Source of the DNA: an uncultured Dehalococcoidia bacterium
Lineage (GTDB): Bacteria; Chloroflexota; Dehalococcoidia; Lucifugimonadales; UBA3495
Assembly (NCBI GenBank): GCA_951813535.1
Contig: OX638345.1
Coordinates: forward strand, 695,029 to 759,028
Direction: 5' to 3'
DNA: 64,000 bases
Position 1 is the first letter of the stretch. Every line of letters begins with the position of its first letter. The notes under the pieces were generated by a model. The model was not told the DNA's origin and made no database searches. It saw only the letters and a program-made list of their open reading frames with translations. The position numbers and the translations under genes are program-made. This document shows, piece after piece, positions 17,956 through 26,112 of this stretch.

Positions 17956-18579
17956 TTAGACTACGGCGGCTGCCACCGCGTCGTCGTCGCCAACCGCGGC
18001 GCCGCCCCGTCGGTCCAGGTACTGCTGGCGCAGTTCCAGCCGCTCGGATGAGGTCTCGTCCCAATCGTCCCGGTGGACTTCCATCAGGATGAAGTCGTGG
18101 GACATCCGCCGGACGTTGCGCACCGGGTTGAAGCCCGAGCGTTCGAAGCATTTCTGCGCCCGGTGGTTCCACTCGAGCGTGTGCAGATACACCCGTTTGA
18201 GCCGCAGGTCGTCGAACATATGGTGCAGCAGCGTCACCACGGCGTCGTAGCCGTAGCCGCCGCTCCAGTAATCCCGGTCGCCGATGACGATGCCCAACTC
18301 GGCTTCCTTGGAAAGGCTGTCGAGATCGTAGTACATGCAGTTGCCGATGAACTTGCCCCCGGCAACCTCGATGGCGAAGTGATGCGAGCCCGGCGTGGGC
18401 CAGCGGACCTGGTCCTCGAAGAGCTTGAGATACCGCTCGTACTTCATGGTCAGCGGGTAGGCGGCGTCCAGCCGGGCGATTTCCGGATCGCTGCGCCAGA
18501 TGTAGTCCTTCTCGGCGTCTTCCATCCGCTTGCCACGGAGGAGCACGCGAACCCCCCGCAAAACCAGGTCCTTGCTCAT
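17956..18579 (-). CDS. GNAT family N-acetyltransferase (RimJ/RimL type)
   Basis: The 207-residue product is a GNAT acetyltransferase of the ribosomal-protein or amino-terminal type. The acetyl-CoA binding region is ELGIVIGDRDYWSGGYGYDAVVTLL near residues 93-117, followed by YLHTLEWNHRAQKCFERSGF near 132-151. It overlaps the NUDIX gene by four bases (ATGA), so the two are translationally coupled. The target is not predictable. The C-terminus is a variable Asp/Ala tail. Confidence 0.82.
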   Translation of the reverse strand: MSKDLVLRGVRVLLRGKRMEDAEKDYIWRSDPEIARLDAAYPLTMKYERYLKLFEDQVRWPTPGSHHFAIEVAGGKFIGNCMYYDLDSLSKEAELGIVIGDRDYWSGGYGYDAVVTLLHHMFDDLRLKRVYLHTLEWNHRAQKCFERSGFNPVRNVRRMSHDFILMEVHRDDWDETSSERLELRQQYLDRRGGAAVGDDDAVAAAVV

Positions 18580-19157
18580 TGCTCCGCGCCTCGCCGGTAG
18601 GAGTCGATCAACGACCGGGCCGCTTCCAATACCTCACGCTCGTTGTCGTATTCGAGCAGTTCCACCGCCTCTTCGTAGCTCCACCATTCCACCACGTCGA
18701 ATTCGGCATCGTGGTCCGAGGTGCTGCCGCCCATGGGTTCCATGAGGTAGAAGTAGACGGTCTTGTCGTAGCGGATACCGTCGTCGTGGCCAACAAAGAA
18801 ATACCGAATGCTCGTTATGGGAGCCAGAACGTTGACGTGTACGCCGGTTTCTTCCTGAACCTCACGACGGGCCGTCTGCTCCACGGTCTCACCGCGCTCG
18901 GGAGTCCCCTTCGGCAGTCGCCAGGTCAGCGGCGCATCCTCGCCATGGTAGCCGGGACGCACCCGGGCGCACAGCAGCGTCTCGACCAGGTCGCCGGTCT
19001 CCCTAAAAACCAGTCCGCCGGCCGACACGACCTGCACGTTGGAGCGGGAGCCCATCGCGCACGGGTCCGAAACCGCAGGCATGGCGTCATCGTCAAAGCC
19101 AAAACCGGCGCTGGCAACGCGCGGTTCATCGTCTGGAAGAAGCGTAGGGTTGGTCAT
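18576..19157 (-). CDS. NUDIX hydrolase
   Basis: The 193-residue product has a complete Nudix box at residues 84-106 (GTPERGE...REVQEETG), which binds metal and hydrolyses nucleoside diphosphates linked to another group. The first 40 residues are an unusual acidic extension before the fold begins at VQVVSAGGLVF. It is the first gene of a two-gene unit with the GNAT enzyme. The substrate is unknown; house-cleaning of nucleotides is the common role. Confidence 0.87.
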   Translation of the reverse strand: MTNPTLLPDDEPRVASAGFGFDDDAMPAVSDPCAMGSRSNVQVVSAGGLVFRETGDLVETLLCARVRPGYHGEDAPLTWRLPKGTPERGETVEQTARREVQEETGVHVNVLAPITSIRYFFVGHDDGIRYDKTVYFYLMEPMGGSTSDHDAEFDVVEWWSYEEAVELLEYDNEREVLEAARSLIDSYRRGAEQ

Positions 19158-19194
19158 GGTGTTGGAATCTTGGAAAACATATTCAAGTCATTGT

Positions 19195-19232
19195 AGCCGT
19201 AGGGCCGGGACGGGTCAAACGGCCCTACGGCT
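19195..19232. repeat. Perfect 13-bp inverted repeat
   Basis: The arm AGCCGTAGGGCCG (19195-19207) pairs exactly with 19220-19232 around a 12-base loop. It lies just upstream of the leftward NUDIX gene and after the end of the leftward gene at 19356. It could terminate transcription from that gene, but no U-tract follows on either strand. Confidence 0.6.
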
Positions 19233-19355
19233 CACGCGTACTCAGATCGGCAGGCCCTCACGCTATGGAGAGAGCATGATTCCGTACCCTATACCGGGCC
19301 GCTCGAGCAGCGGATATGTTCCGATCCGGCGTCGCGTTTGCCGGATGCGATCATC

Positions 19356-20195
19356 CTACCCTCCCGGCGCGCCGGCTCCAGGGCCAGCCGCTTCCAGGCC
19401 GCACGCAATGAGTCCATAGAAAAACCGGGCGACCGCCAACAGGTCCTCCTCGGTTGCAGAAGGGTTGGACAGCGCCGCAACGGCAGGTTCCAGGAGCGCC
19501 AGGACGCAGGCGTTCTCCTCGCCGCTCGCTTCAATCCCGCGGACTATCGAAGCGAAAGTAATGGCCGAGAACAGGGCGCCGGCAGTGTCCTCGGACAGGC
19601 AGCCGAATATGAAGATATCCTGCAGCCGGGGTTCATCATCGTCGTGAAAGAACGAGCTCTGCGAAGCTGCCGCCATCCCCTCCTCGCCAAGCGCGGCAGC
19701 GATGCACGATCGTTCCTCTGCGGAGAATAAAACGAACAGGTCCCCCCACTTGGGGTCAGGATTGGCGCCGTACGGGCCGACCGGAATCAGGCGGTCGTAG
19801 AACTCCCCAAACAGCGTTTTGGAAACCGCACGGACGGGTTCATCCGGTTCCTGTTCGACCCGAAAAGTCACCTGTCGCGCTTCCGGCAAATCCTCCGCGC
19901 TCCCGGCCCGTCGGACCAGCAGGTAGCACACCTCGTCGGGCGAACCCGGCGCATATCCCATCTGATAGCCGTCGTCAGCCCGATATGCCCGCACCGTCTC
20001 GTAGCCATTGCTATCCGAGCTTCGTATGACGAACCACTCCGCGCCCTCGGAGTCGGTGAAAAACTGCTCCGCTGGCTCTTCCGGCCAATTGGACGGACAG
20101 TCGGGTTCCCGGGCGTAAGCTGCGCCCGCAAATAGAGCAATTGCGACCAGGGCGCCAATGAAGGAAATCGCCGCAACGATGCTTGCCGTTTTCAT
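19356..20195 (-). CDS. Secreted hypothetical protein
   Basis: The 279-residue product has a clear signal peptide (hydrophobic residues about 8-27, ending AYA before REPDCPSN). The mature part is acidic with scattered cysteines. I do not recognise a family. The C-terminal segment from about 215 looks helical (ALFSAITFASIVRGIEAS, then LLAVARFFYGLIACGLE), with a Gly/Ala-rich end. It is flanked by non-coding DNA on both sides and seems to be a single transcript. Confidence 0.6.
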   Translation of the reverse strand: MKTASIVAAISFIGALVAIALFAGAAYAREPDCPSNWPEEPAEQFFTDSEGAEWFVIRSSDSNGYETVRAYRADDGYQMGYAPGSPDEVCYLLVRRAGSAEDLPEARQVTFRVEQEPDEPVRAVSKTLFGEFYDRLIPVGPYGANPDPKWGDLFVLFSAEERSCIAAALGEEGMAAASQSSFFHDDDEPRLQDIFIFGCLSEDTAGALFSAITFASIVRGIEASGEENACVLALLEPAVAALSNPSATEEDLLAVARFFYGLIACGLEAAGPGAGAPGG

Positions 20196-20476
20196 ATCAA
20201 CACCTCACCTGGTATTGGCCGGACCGTTGCATGGCCTGCTCGTTCAGGCATGAAGTTGACGAGCAGTCACACGGCCCGGTTGGCGGCCAACCGATAGTAT
20301 GCAGTCGGTAAGCCGGCCCGCGTTCATTACGGGCGCACCAGTAGAAGCGGATTTCTTGGCGACCGGAATATCGAAGGACAAGCCCCGACGAAGCGTCAAA
20401 CGGCGCTTCGCCGAGGCCTGTATGACCCCCCAGGTATGGTTGAGTTGATTCGGCCTGATGTGACTGCGCGTCTGGC
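20196..20476. other. Intergenic, no gene seen
   Basis: A stretch of about 280 bases between the leftward secreted protein and the leftward MoaD-like gene. Open frames here have no ribosome-binding site or recognisable product. It probably contains the promoter of the gene ending at 19356. Confidence 0.4.
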
Positions 20477-20740
20477 CTATCCGCCGCCAATCGCCGGTAC
20501 GAAGTGTATCTCAGCGTTTTCCCCGACCCGCTCCATCAGGCCCATGCGCGCAACTTCGCCGTCCACCGCCACCGCCAGGTTGGACCGGATTTCGCCGTCT
20601 TCCATCAGCCGGTTGGCGATGCCGGGGAACTGCTCATCCAATTGCTCGATCACCTGCCGCACGTTGCGGGCAGCGACCTCGACTTCCTTGACCCCACCCG
20701 TCGTCGCCTGCAGCATGGTTGGCACAAACACTCTGGCCAT
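20477..20740 (-). CDS. MoaD/ThiS family ubiquitin-like sulfur carrier
   Basis: The 87-residue product has the beta-grasp sulfur-carrier fold with a C-terminal di-glycine (VPAIGGG), the residue activated as a thiocarboxylate in molybdopterin, thiamin or cysteine synthesis. It begins MARVFVPTML. The open frame runs far upstream across the cytochrome gene, but the ATG at 20740, preceded by AAGGGGGTGAGG, gives the family length. No activating E1-like or synthase partner is adjacent, so the pathway is not clear from context. Confidence 0.82.
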   Translation of the reverse strand: MARVFVPTMLQATTGGVKEVEVAARNVRQVIEQLDEQFPGIANRLMEDGEIRSNLAVAVDGEVARMGLMERVGENAEIHFVPAIGGG

Positions 20741-20799
20741 GACCCTCACCCCCTTGCGTCGATACTGATTTCCATCATAGGTCGCCGACCGCGTCGGGC

Positions 20800-21261
20800 T
20801 CAACACGCGGCGATGTTGGCGTCCGGTGGGATGATGCCGTTGGCGCGCTGCAACTCCCGGATGTAGCAGATGATGTTCGGTATGTCCTCGTCCGCCACCG
20901 TGGGCACGGGCAGCATGTTCCCAAACTGCCAGTGGTGCGCCGGAACCCCGTTCCTCACCGCGCTCTGGATGCTGAAGTCTTGATGGTGCCCCGGCTCGTA
21001 GATCTTGTGCACCAGGGGAGGGCCAAGGCCCGTGCCCGAGGCATTGGGCCCGTGGCACAGCACGCAGTTGGCGTTGAACACCTGCTCGCCGGCGCGCGCG
21101 TTCGCGGACAGGTCGGGTACGACCACTGCCGAAGCGCCGGAGGCGGGTTGGGTGGCCTGGTAGGCCGGCGCCGCCGGTTCTTCGGCCGAACAACCCACCA
21201 GGGCCAGCGCCAGCAGCGCCACCGCCAATATTCCGACCACCCATGCGCGCAGCATGTTCAT
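20800..21261 (-). CDS. Cytochrome c family lipoprotein
   Basis: The 153-residue product has a signal sequence with a lipobox LVGC (lipidated Cys24), an Ala/Pro linker and one class I cytochrome c domain. The haem-binding CVLCH is at residues 66-70 and Met116 in FGNMLPVP is the likely sixth ligand. It would sit on the outer face of the membrane as an electron carrier. The start could be ATG at 21261 or 21255; a longer frame to 21303 adds residues upstream of the signal and is unlikely. The partner oxidase or dehydrogenase is not in the window. Confidence 0.85.
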   Translation of the reverse strand: MNMLRAWVVGILAVALLALALVGCSAEEPAAPAYQATQPASGASAVVVPDLSANARAGEQVFNANCVLCHGPNASGTGLGPPLVHKIYEPGHHQDFSIQSAVRNGVPAHHWQFGNMLPVPTVADEDIPNIICYIRELQRANGIIPPDANIAAC

Positions 21262-21327
21262 CGACCTGGAGATGGGTGGCGAAGCCGCGCCGAGGGTAGG
21301 CACGGGCTCGTCGCCCCCTCGCAGAGC

Positions 21328-22266
21328 CTACGTGCCCAGGGGTCCGTGGAAGCGCGGCAGGATTTCCTCTCCGGCCTGTTCCAGTTGTTCCATGGACTCC
21401 GTGCCGGCGCAGAGGGGCCGGATCACGAACTTGAACCCGCCGGCGTCGATGTACTGGTCAATGAAGTCGCCGATCTGCTCCGAGGTGCCGACCGCCGAAT
21501 ACTCGGTGAAGTGCGCGTCCGGACGCTGACGGGTGACGAACTGCTCGGACCTGGCTTCGCCCTCTTTCGGGTCGTCGCAGATGTAGTAGCCGATGAGGAC
21601 GCCCACGTGGTCTTCCTCGATCTCGCGGTCGTACTGCTGGGCCGTCTCAAACATGATCTCCCGGCCGGAGCGGATCTCCTCGGGGGTTGCGCTGGACACC
21701 AGCCAGCCGTCTCCAACGCGGCCCACGCGCCGCGCCGCAGCCGGACTGCGCCCGCCGATCCATACCGGAGGCGAGGGCTTCAGGAAGGTGCGCGGAGTTA
21801 CCGACACGTTGTGGGTGGTGAAGAACTCGCCCTCGTGGGTGACGCCTTCCTCCTCCCACAGCCGGCGCATCAGTTCGATGGCTTCGTCGGTGCGTCGCGC
21901 GCGGTCGGCCTTGGGCACTCCGCAGGCCTCGTACTCGTCCGGATCCTCCTGACCCAGGCCGACGGCGGGGAAGAACCGGCCCTGGGAGAGCCAGTCCAGC
22001 GTTGCCACCTGCTTCGCCAGCACCACCGGGTTGCGCAGCGGCAGCGCCAGCACGCTGGTGCCGAACTTCAGACGGTCCGAATAGCCGGCCACCAGGGACA
22101 GCGCGACCATTGGCTCCAGGCTGAACCGGTCGCTGCAGATGCGGTCGCTGAGCCAGATGGAGTCGTACTCGTACCGGTCGCCCAGTTCCACCAGGGTGCG
22201 GAGGAAGTTGGGGTCGTCGCCTCCCTGTCCGAATGCTCCGGGGACGTAGCCGATGGCAACGCTCAT
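21328..22266 (-). CDS. LLM class flavin-dependent oxidoreductase
   Basis: The 312-residue product is a luciferase-like oxidoreductase of the shorter, F420-dependent-like group. Family features are the strand YDSIWLSDRIC (about residues 34-44), GTSVLALPLRNPVVLAKQVATLDWLSQGRF (about 69-98) and PPVWIGGRSPAAARRVGR. Its ATG follows AAGGAGGA. It is more distant from the 7149 and 38156 proteins than those are from each other. It stands between the cytochrome lipoprotein and an epimerase, transcribed with the same polarity. Confidence 0.86.
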   Translation of the reverse strand: MSVAIGYVPGAFGQGGDDPNFLRTLVELGDRYEYDSIWLSDRICSDRFSLEPMVALSLVAGYSDRLKFGTSVLALPLRNPVVLAKQVATLDWLSQGRFFPAVGLGQEDPDEYEACGVPKADRARRTDEAIELMRRLWEEEGVTHEGEFFTTHNVSVTPRTFLKPSPPVWIGGRSPAAARRVGRVGDGWLVSSATPEEIRSGREIMFETAQQYDREIEEDHVGVLIGYYICDDPKEGEARSEQFVTRQRPDAHFTEYSAVGTSEQIGDFIDQYIDAGGFKFVIRPLCAGTESMEQLEQAGEEILPRFHGPLGT

Positions 22267-22306
22267 GGTCTGTTCCTCCTTGGTGGTCGGTGATCGCGTG
22301 GCCCGT

Positions 22307-22312
22307 ATTGTA
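22307..22312 (-). promoter_or_regulatory. Possible -10 element for the LLM gene at 22266
   Basis: TACAAT on the minus strand, preceded by GC, lies about 40 bases upstream of the start codon at 22266. A -35 box is not obvious. Confidence 0.3.
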
Positions 22313-22372
22313 GCAAAGGCCAGCGCGTCCGTTGCGGCTGCCGCTGTCTCCTGCGGTCGGTGGCTATACGAA

Positions 22373-23314
22373 TCAGCCCCGGATGGGATCCAGTCCGGCC
22401 TCGGCCCGAGCGTCGTTGATGTGGTCCAGGACTCGCATGCGCAGGGGCGGCAGTTCGTAGCCCACGTCGGCCATCATGCGGCTGTTGTCCACCAGGTACA
22501 CGTGGGGCACCGGGCGGTTCCCGGTGGTGATGCTGGCATCAGGGATGTAGGATCGCACAATGTCGGCCACGTCGGCGATGGTCGCCAGTTCGCCGCCGCT
22601 GATGTAGATGTGGTGGTTCAGCGTTTCGGCCAGCGCGACGCGAACGAATATCTCGGCGGCGTCCTCTGAATGGATCATCGGCGACGCTTCCTGCGGGTCG
22701 AAGTCCATGCTGACCGGTTGCCCGATGGCTGGCAGGGACATCATCAGGCCCCCGATCATGCCGGTCATCCCCGTGACCCGACCGTGTCCGAAGACGGTGC
22801 AGATGCGCACGCCGCGAATGTCCAGCCCGTGCAGGGAGCGGTAGCGGGCAGCGGCGAAGTCGTTCACCGCCTTGGTCATGCCGTAAACGTTGATCGGCGC
22901 CGGCAGGTCGTCCTCGATCAGTGGCCGGTCCCCAAAGGTCTCCTGCACGCCATAGACCGCAATGCTGCTGGCATACACCACGCGGCGGATGTTGCCCCAG
23001 CGGGCGGCCTCGAAGATATTGTTGGTGCCATCGATGTTCACGGCCATGCCGGTGGCGGGCCGGTCCTCGGTGTCGGGCGGCAACAGGGCGGCCATGTGGA
23101 TGATGCGGTCCACGTTGTGACGGTTGACGGCTTCCAGCAGGTGGTCCAGGCGGGTGACGTCGCCCCGGTAGAAGGCGACGCGGTCCATCAGGGGCTGCAG
23201 ATTCGCCCGCGGCGGAGCCAGGTCAAAGCAGACCACCTCCTCGCCCCGTTCCAGCAGCTTGCGTATGATGCGGTTCCCGATAAACCCGGTGCCGCCGGTA
23301 ACCATCACTGACAT
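22373..23314 (-). CDS. NAD-dependent epimerase/dehydratase (extended SDR)
   Basis: The 313-residue product is an extended short-chain dehydrogenase. The NAD-binding GGTGFIG is at about residues 7-13, and the catalytic Tyr-x3-Lys is YGMTK in VYGMTKAVND. Sugar-nucleotide epimerases, dehydratases and lignin-dimer dehydrogenases share this fold. No sugar-nucleotide genes are adjacent, so the substrate is open. GGAGG precedes an ATG at 23314; a TTG one codon earlier is also possible. Confidence 0.85.
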   Translation of the reverse strand: MSVMVTGGTGFIGNRIIRKLLERGEEVVCFDLAPPRANLQPLMDRVAFYRGDVTRLDHLLEAVNRHNVDRIIHMAALLPPDTEDRPATGMAVNIDGTNNIFEAARWGNIRRVVYASSIAVYGVQETFGDRPLIEDDLPAPINVYGMTKAVNDFAAARYRSLHGLDIRGVRICTVFGHGRVTGMTGMIGGLMMSLPAIGQPVSMDFDPQEASPMIHSEDAAEIFVRVALAETLNHHIYISGGELATIADVADIVRSYIPDASITTGNRPVPHVYLVDNSRMMADVGYELPPLRMRVLDHINDARAEAGLDPIRG

Positions 23315-23367
23315 CAATTGACCTCCGATTGTCGTTTGCTAAAGAGCCTTTGGACGCTGGTCCGAGC

Positions 23368-23574
23368 TTATTCCTTTTTGGTCCGATTGCTGGGTGTGCT
23401 TGCGTTTTTGGGAGGTTGCCACTGTTTGGGAATTGCGCTGCTGGTTCGGACGAGTGGCGGTCCGCTTTGATGGCCAAATTGCCACGTTTTAATTTCGGTG
23501 GTTTCGATTTGAAGCTCGCTTGTGTCCGCGTTATTGTCCGGTTGGAGGTTCTGTTTGCCGCGTTGGTTAGCCAC
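23368..23574 (-). CDS. Small basic protein with WQPP motif, second copy
   Basis: The 68-residue reading frame starts at a GTG placed six bases after a perfect AGGAGG and overlaps the stop of the preceding small gene, so coupled translation is likely. It ends with PKQWQPPKNASTPSNRTKKE, which matches KAKKWQPPTKGTTPADRKKQ of the upstream gene. That shared tail is the main evidence that both are real. There is no membrane segment or known domain. The composition is polar and proline-rich, suggesting disorder. Confidence 0.5.
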   Translation of the reverse strand: MANQRGKQNLQPDNNADTSELQIETTEIKTWQFGHQSGPPLVRTSSAIPKQWQPPKNASTPSNRTKKE

Positions 23575-23749
23575 TTTTAACCTCCTGATCGATGTTCTGT
23601 TTCTTCCGGTCAGCGGGTGTTGTGCCTTTAGTCGGAGGTTGCCACTTCTTGGCCTTGCCGCCGGCTGGTCGCGGCATTGGCTGGCCACCTCCACGCCGCT
23701 TCTCCATTGGGACCGTCCTTGCGTGCGGATCAAATTCCTTGTCGTTCAT
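23567..23749 (-). CDS. Small basic protein with WQPP motif, first copy
   Basis: The 60-residue product starts at an ATG ten bases after GGAGG, within six bases of the end of the membrane protein at 23755. It is Lys/Pro/Gly-rich (RRGGGQPMPRP, then KKWQPPTKGTT) with no recognised fold. Its stop overlaps the start of the second copy. The three genes 24453-23368 look like one transcript. Function is unknown; binding to nucleic acid or membrane is possible from charge but not shown. Confidence 0.5.
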   Translation of the reverse strand: MNDKEFDPHARTVPMEKRRGGGQPMPRPAGGKAKKWQPPTKGTTPADRKKQNIDQEVKSG

Positions 23750-23754
23750 CAGTT

Positions 23755-24453
23755 TCACGCCTCCGTATTTATGTGTACGGCTCTTCTGTACCAACCCTCG
23801 GCAAATTTAGGTTCCGATGCGTTGGCAACCCACGCCGAGACTGCGACCGACGTAATCTCCGCAGGGATGACGAAATCGTATGTGACTTGATGGGTCTCAT
23901 TGGGTTCAATCACAACCTCTTGCGCCATCTGTTCTTCCTGTAGCAGGTGCCACGGAAATTCGACAGACCGGGCACTGGCTGGCGTGCTATCAAAATCTTG
24001 TTGCATTTCCGCAATACTGTCGTCATCGTACGGCGATAAAGCTTTTAAAGTCCAGTACACCCTATCAACCCGGCACAATCCCGTGCCGGTATTCTTTGCA
24101 TTCAAGGTCACTATCACGGCGTCGTAACTCTGGCTCGCCGGAACCCTTCTCAACTGCAAATCCATAGTCAACCCGGGGATGTGTTCTCGACCACGCCGGT
24201 AGTTCCGGTCAGCTACGTAAAGTGTAACCAGGAACGCTGCTGCCGTACCCGACGTGCCAACCACCATTCCCAACCTCCCGACATCGATTGAAGCAATCAC
24301 CGGAGGCGAAGCAGCGCCTGTCCAAGTATAGGTGCTCTGCGTAACAGCGACAGCTAAGGTGAACGCTAGTGAAATTACGAAGGTGATGATTGCCGCTTTC
24401 GGAATCCAACTGCCGGCTATAGCATCTAAAACGTTCCTGATCTCGCTCCCCAT
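23755..24453 (-). CDS. Two-helix membrane protein, unknown
   Basis: The 232-residue product has membrane helices at about residues 18-40 and 63-82, the second leading into a basic stretch (RNYRRGREH), and a C-terminal domain of about 150 residues. The C-terminal part looks beta-rich (MDLQLRRVPAS, YDAVIVTLNAKNTG, YDFVIPAEITSVAVSAWV). I recognise no family. It is followed closely by two small WQPP proteins. Confidence 0.6.
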   Translation of the reverse strand: MGSEIRNVLDAIAGSWIPKAAIITFVISLAFTLAVAVTQSTYTWTGAASPPVIASIDVGRLGMVVGTSGTAAAFLVTLYVADRNYRRGREHIPGLTMDLQLRRVPASQSYDAVIVTLNAKNTGTGLCRVDRVYWTLKALSPYDDDSIAEMQQDFDSTPASARSVEFPWHLLQEEQMAQEVVIEPNETHQVTYDFVIPAEITSVAVSAWVANASEPKFAEGWYRRAVHINTEA

Positions 24454-24550
24454 ATAGTTAGTCTAACTCTGTTGCCCACGTATAGCTTACCCCGCGTGCA
24501 TCTATCGCGATGGTCCTCGGGTTACGCCATCGGGGTAGTGCAGGAAGACG

Positions 24551-25171
24551 TTACTTGCTGTTTTGCCCCGGCCCTCTGAACGGGCTGTCAAAATGCTCGC
24601 CCATCTTCAGCGTGCCCAGGACATCATTCCAGACCGACTTTGCGCGTTGAGCGTCCTCCGGCCAGTAGCTGAGGGTGAGCAGCGCATGGATGGACTTCTG
24701 GGAATCACGGGTGATCGCCTGGATAGAATGGGCCGGACGTTTCTCGCCCGGATCGAAGAACTCAGATTCGATCCACGCCATCTCCAGGTTGCCCATTTTG
24801 ACGGTGATCGGCGACCCCCGTTTGGTGTCCTCCGGGCCCCGGCGCCGGCGCCGGCTTGCTCTGCCGCCGCGGGCGGGGCTATCGTCGGAGGTCACGTCCT
24901 TGATCAACTGGTGCAGGGGCAAACTGCTCCAGTCAATGTTCATGCCGTAACCGGCATAGAATATCGTGACCTCCAGGACCATGGTGTCGTCGGGGTGTTC
25001 GGCGTCGCGGAACTTCACCGACTTTCGGGAGGGTTCCACCAACCATTCCTGCGGGATTTCAAAGCGCAACGCGCCCCGGTCGGCGATGAACACCTTGTTC
25101 CCGGGCTTGGCCGTCCACCCGTGGTTATCCGGGAGGTTGAAAACTTCTTTCCGCCAATTCTCGTTGTCCAC
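24551..25171 (-). CDS. Hypothetical soluble protein, possibly PsbP/DUF1795-like
   Basis: The 206-residue product lacks a signal peptide or membrane segment. The pattern of a central IPQEWLVEPS strand, a TIFYAGYGMNIDW segment and a C-terminal SIHALLTLSYWPEDAQRAKSVWNDVLGTL recalls PsbP/DUF1795-type proteins, but this is a weak fold impression. A basic insert RRRRRGPEDTK lies near residue 107. A -10 like TATAAT is present upstream at 25215-25220. Confidence 0.5.
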   Translation of the reverse strand: MDNENWRKEVFNLPDNHGWTAKPGNKVFIADRGALRFEIPQEWLVEPSRKSVKFRDAEHPDDTMVLEVTIFYAGYGMNIDWSSLPLHQLIKDVTSDDSPARGGRASRRRRRGPEDTKRGSPITVKMGNLEMAWIESEFFDPGEKRPAHSIQAITRDSQKSIHALLTLSYWPEDAQRAKSVWNDVLGTLKMGEHFDSPFRGPGQNSK

Positions 25172-25214
25172 CGGTCACCCGCCTTGCGTTCGAGCCGTCC
25201 GAAGAGATGCCGGC

Positions 25215-25220
25215 ATTATA
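25215..25220 (-). promoter_or_regulatory. Possible -10 element for the gene at 25171
   Basis: TATAAT followed by GCCGG on the minus strand, 43 bases before the start codon. It matches other TATAATGNC sites in the window. No TTGACA-like -35 was found at the usual spacing. Confidence 0.4.
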
Positions 25221-25287
25221 GACGATGCCGCCGATGGAATTGACGGCGTGGCAGGAACCAGCTTGACCCCGAGTTGGACTGCCTTGC

Positions 25288-26112
25288 CTAACCGTTCCCG
25301 CTGCTCACGTCGCGGCGTTCCGTCACCAGCGCCGCCAGCGCCGCGAAGACGCCGGCATAGGCCACTACCGCCGGCAGGAACACCCACGGACCGAACTCGT
25401 CGTCGCGCCCCATCAGGCCACGAGTGGTTCCCCACAGCGTCCAGCGCGTGTAGTCGCCCAGGTTCACGTCCAGCGCCAGTTGGGAAATCGCGCCGGCCGC
25501 CGGGTACGCGATCGATTCGACAATCAAAACAGCGATGCCAACGCCCAGTCCGAAGGCGGTGGAACGGCCCAAGGCGCACAGCAGCGCCCCCAGCAACAGG
25601 TAAGCGATTGCGACGGGCCACGCGGATGCGAACCTCCCCGCGCTCTCAACCCAGCCGCCCGAGTCCCACGGCATGATTTCCACCCCGTTCGTCGACGCGT
25701 CCGCCGCAACCAGTCCCACCGCCGCGGCCAACAGCCATGACGCGACCCAGACGGCCGCCAGGATTGACGCCGCCAGCGCAAGTTTCGCCGTCACCACCTG
25801 CCAGCGGGGCTGTCCCCGGGCGAACAGCGGGCGGAAGGTTCCCCATCCGTAGTCGCTGCCAAAGACCGTTCCGGCCAGGATGATCCCGAGGAACGGGCCA
25901 AGCCGCGAAAGCAATTCGAAAACCAGCAGGGGATATCCGTATGGCGGTATGAAAAAGTCGGACTGGATCAGCCGCAGCACTCCGGCAGACACCACCAGCG
26001 TCCCCACCACCGCGAGCGCCAGCAGGCCCAGGATCACCCAGAATTCCGTCCGCCGGCACAGTCGGAACCACTCCCACCGGATGGTGTTGGTCATGACTGC
26101 AAAGCTGGTCAT
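25288..26112 (-). CDS. ABC-2 type transporter permease
   Basis: The 274-residue product is a polytopic membrane protein with about six hydrophobic segments, starting with a cytoplasmic RWEWFRLCRRTEFW helix and first membrane span FWVILGLLALAVVGTLVVSA. It pairs with the ATPase gene upstream by a four-base ATGA overlap, so the two form one exporter. Such pairs often move drugs, lipids or ions. An open frame continues upstream, but 26112 is the natural start. Confidence 0.8.
   Translation of the reverse strand: MTSFAVMTNTIRWEWFRLCRRTEFWVILGLLALAVVGTLVVSAGVLRLIQSDFFIPPYGYPLLVFELLSRLGPFLGIILAGTVFGSDYGWGTFRPLFARGQPRWQVVTAKLALAASILAAVWVASWLLAAAVGLVAADASTNGVEIMPWDSGGWVESAGRFASAWPVAIAYLLLGALLCALGRSTAFGLGVGIAVLIVESIAYPAAGAISQLALDVNLGDYTRWTLWGTTRGLMGRDDEFGPWVFLPAVVAYAGVFAALAALVTERRDVSSGNG

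Noticed and set aside
20932..22293. A 453-codon open frame antisense to the cytochrome and LLM genes
   Set aside because: It spans two recognisable genes on the minus strand and has no homology-like motifs.
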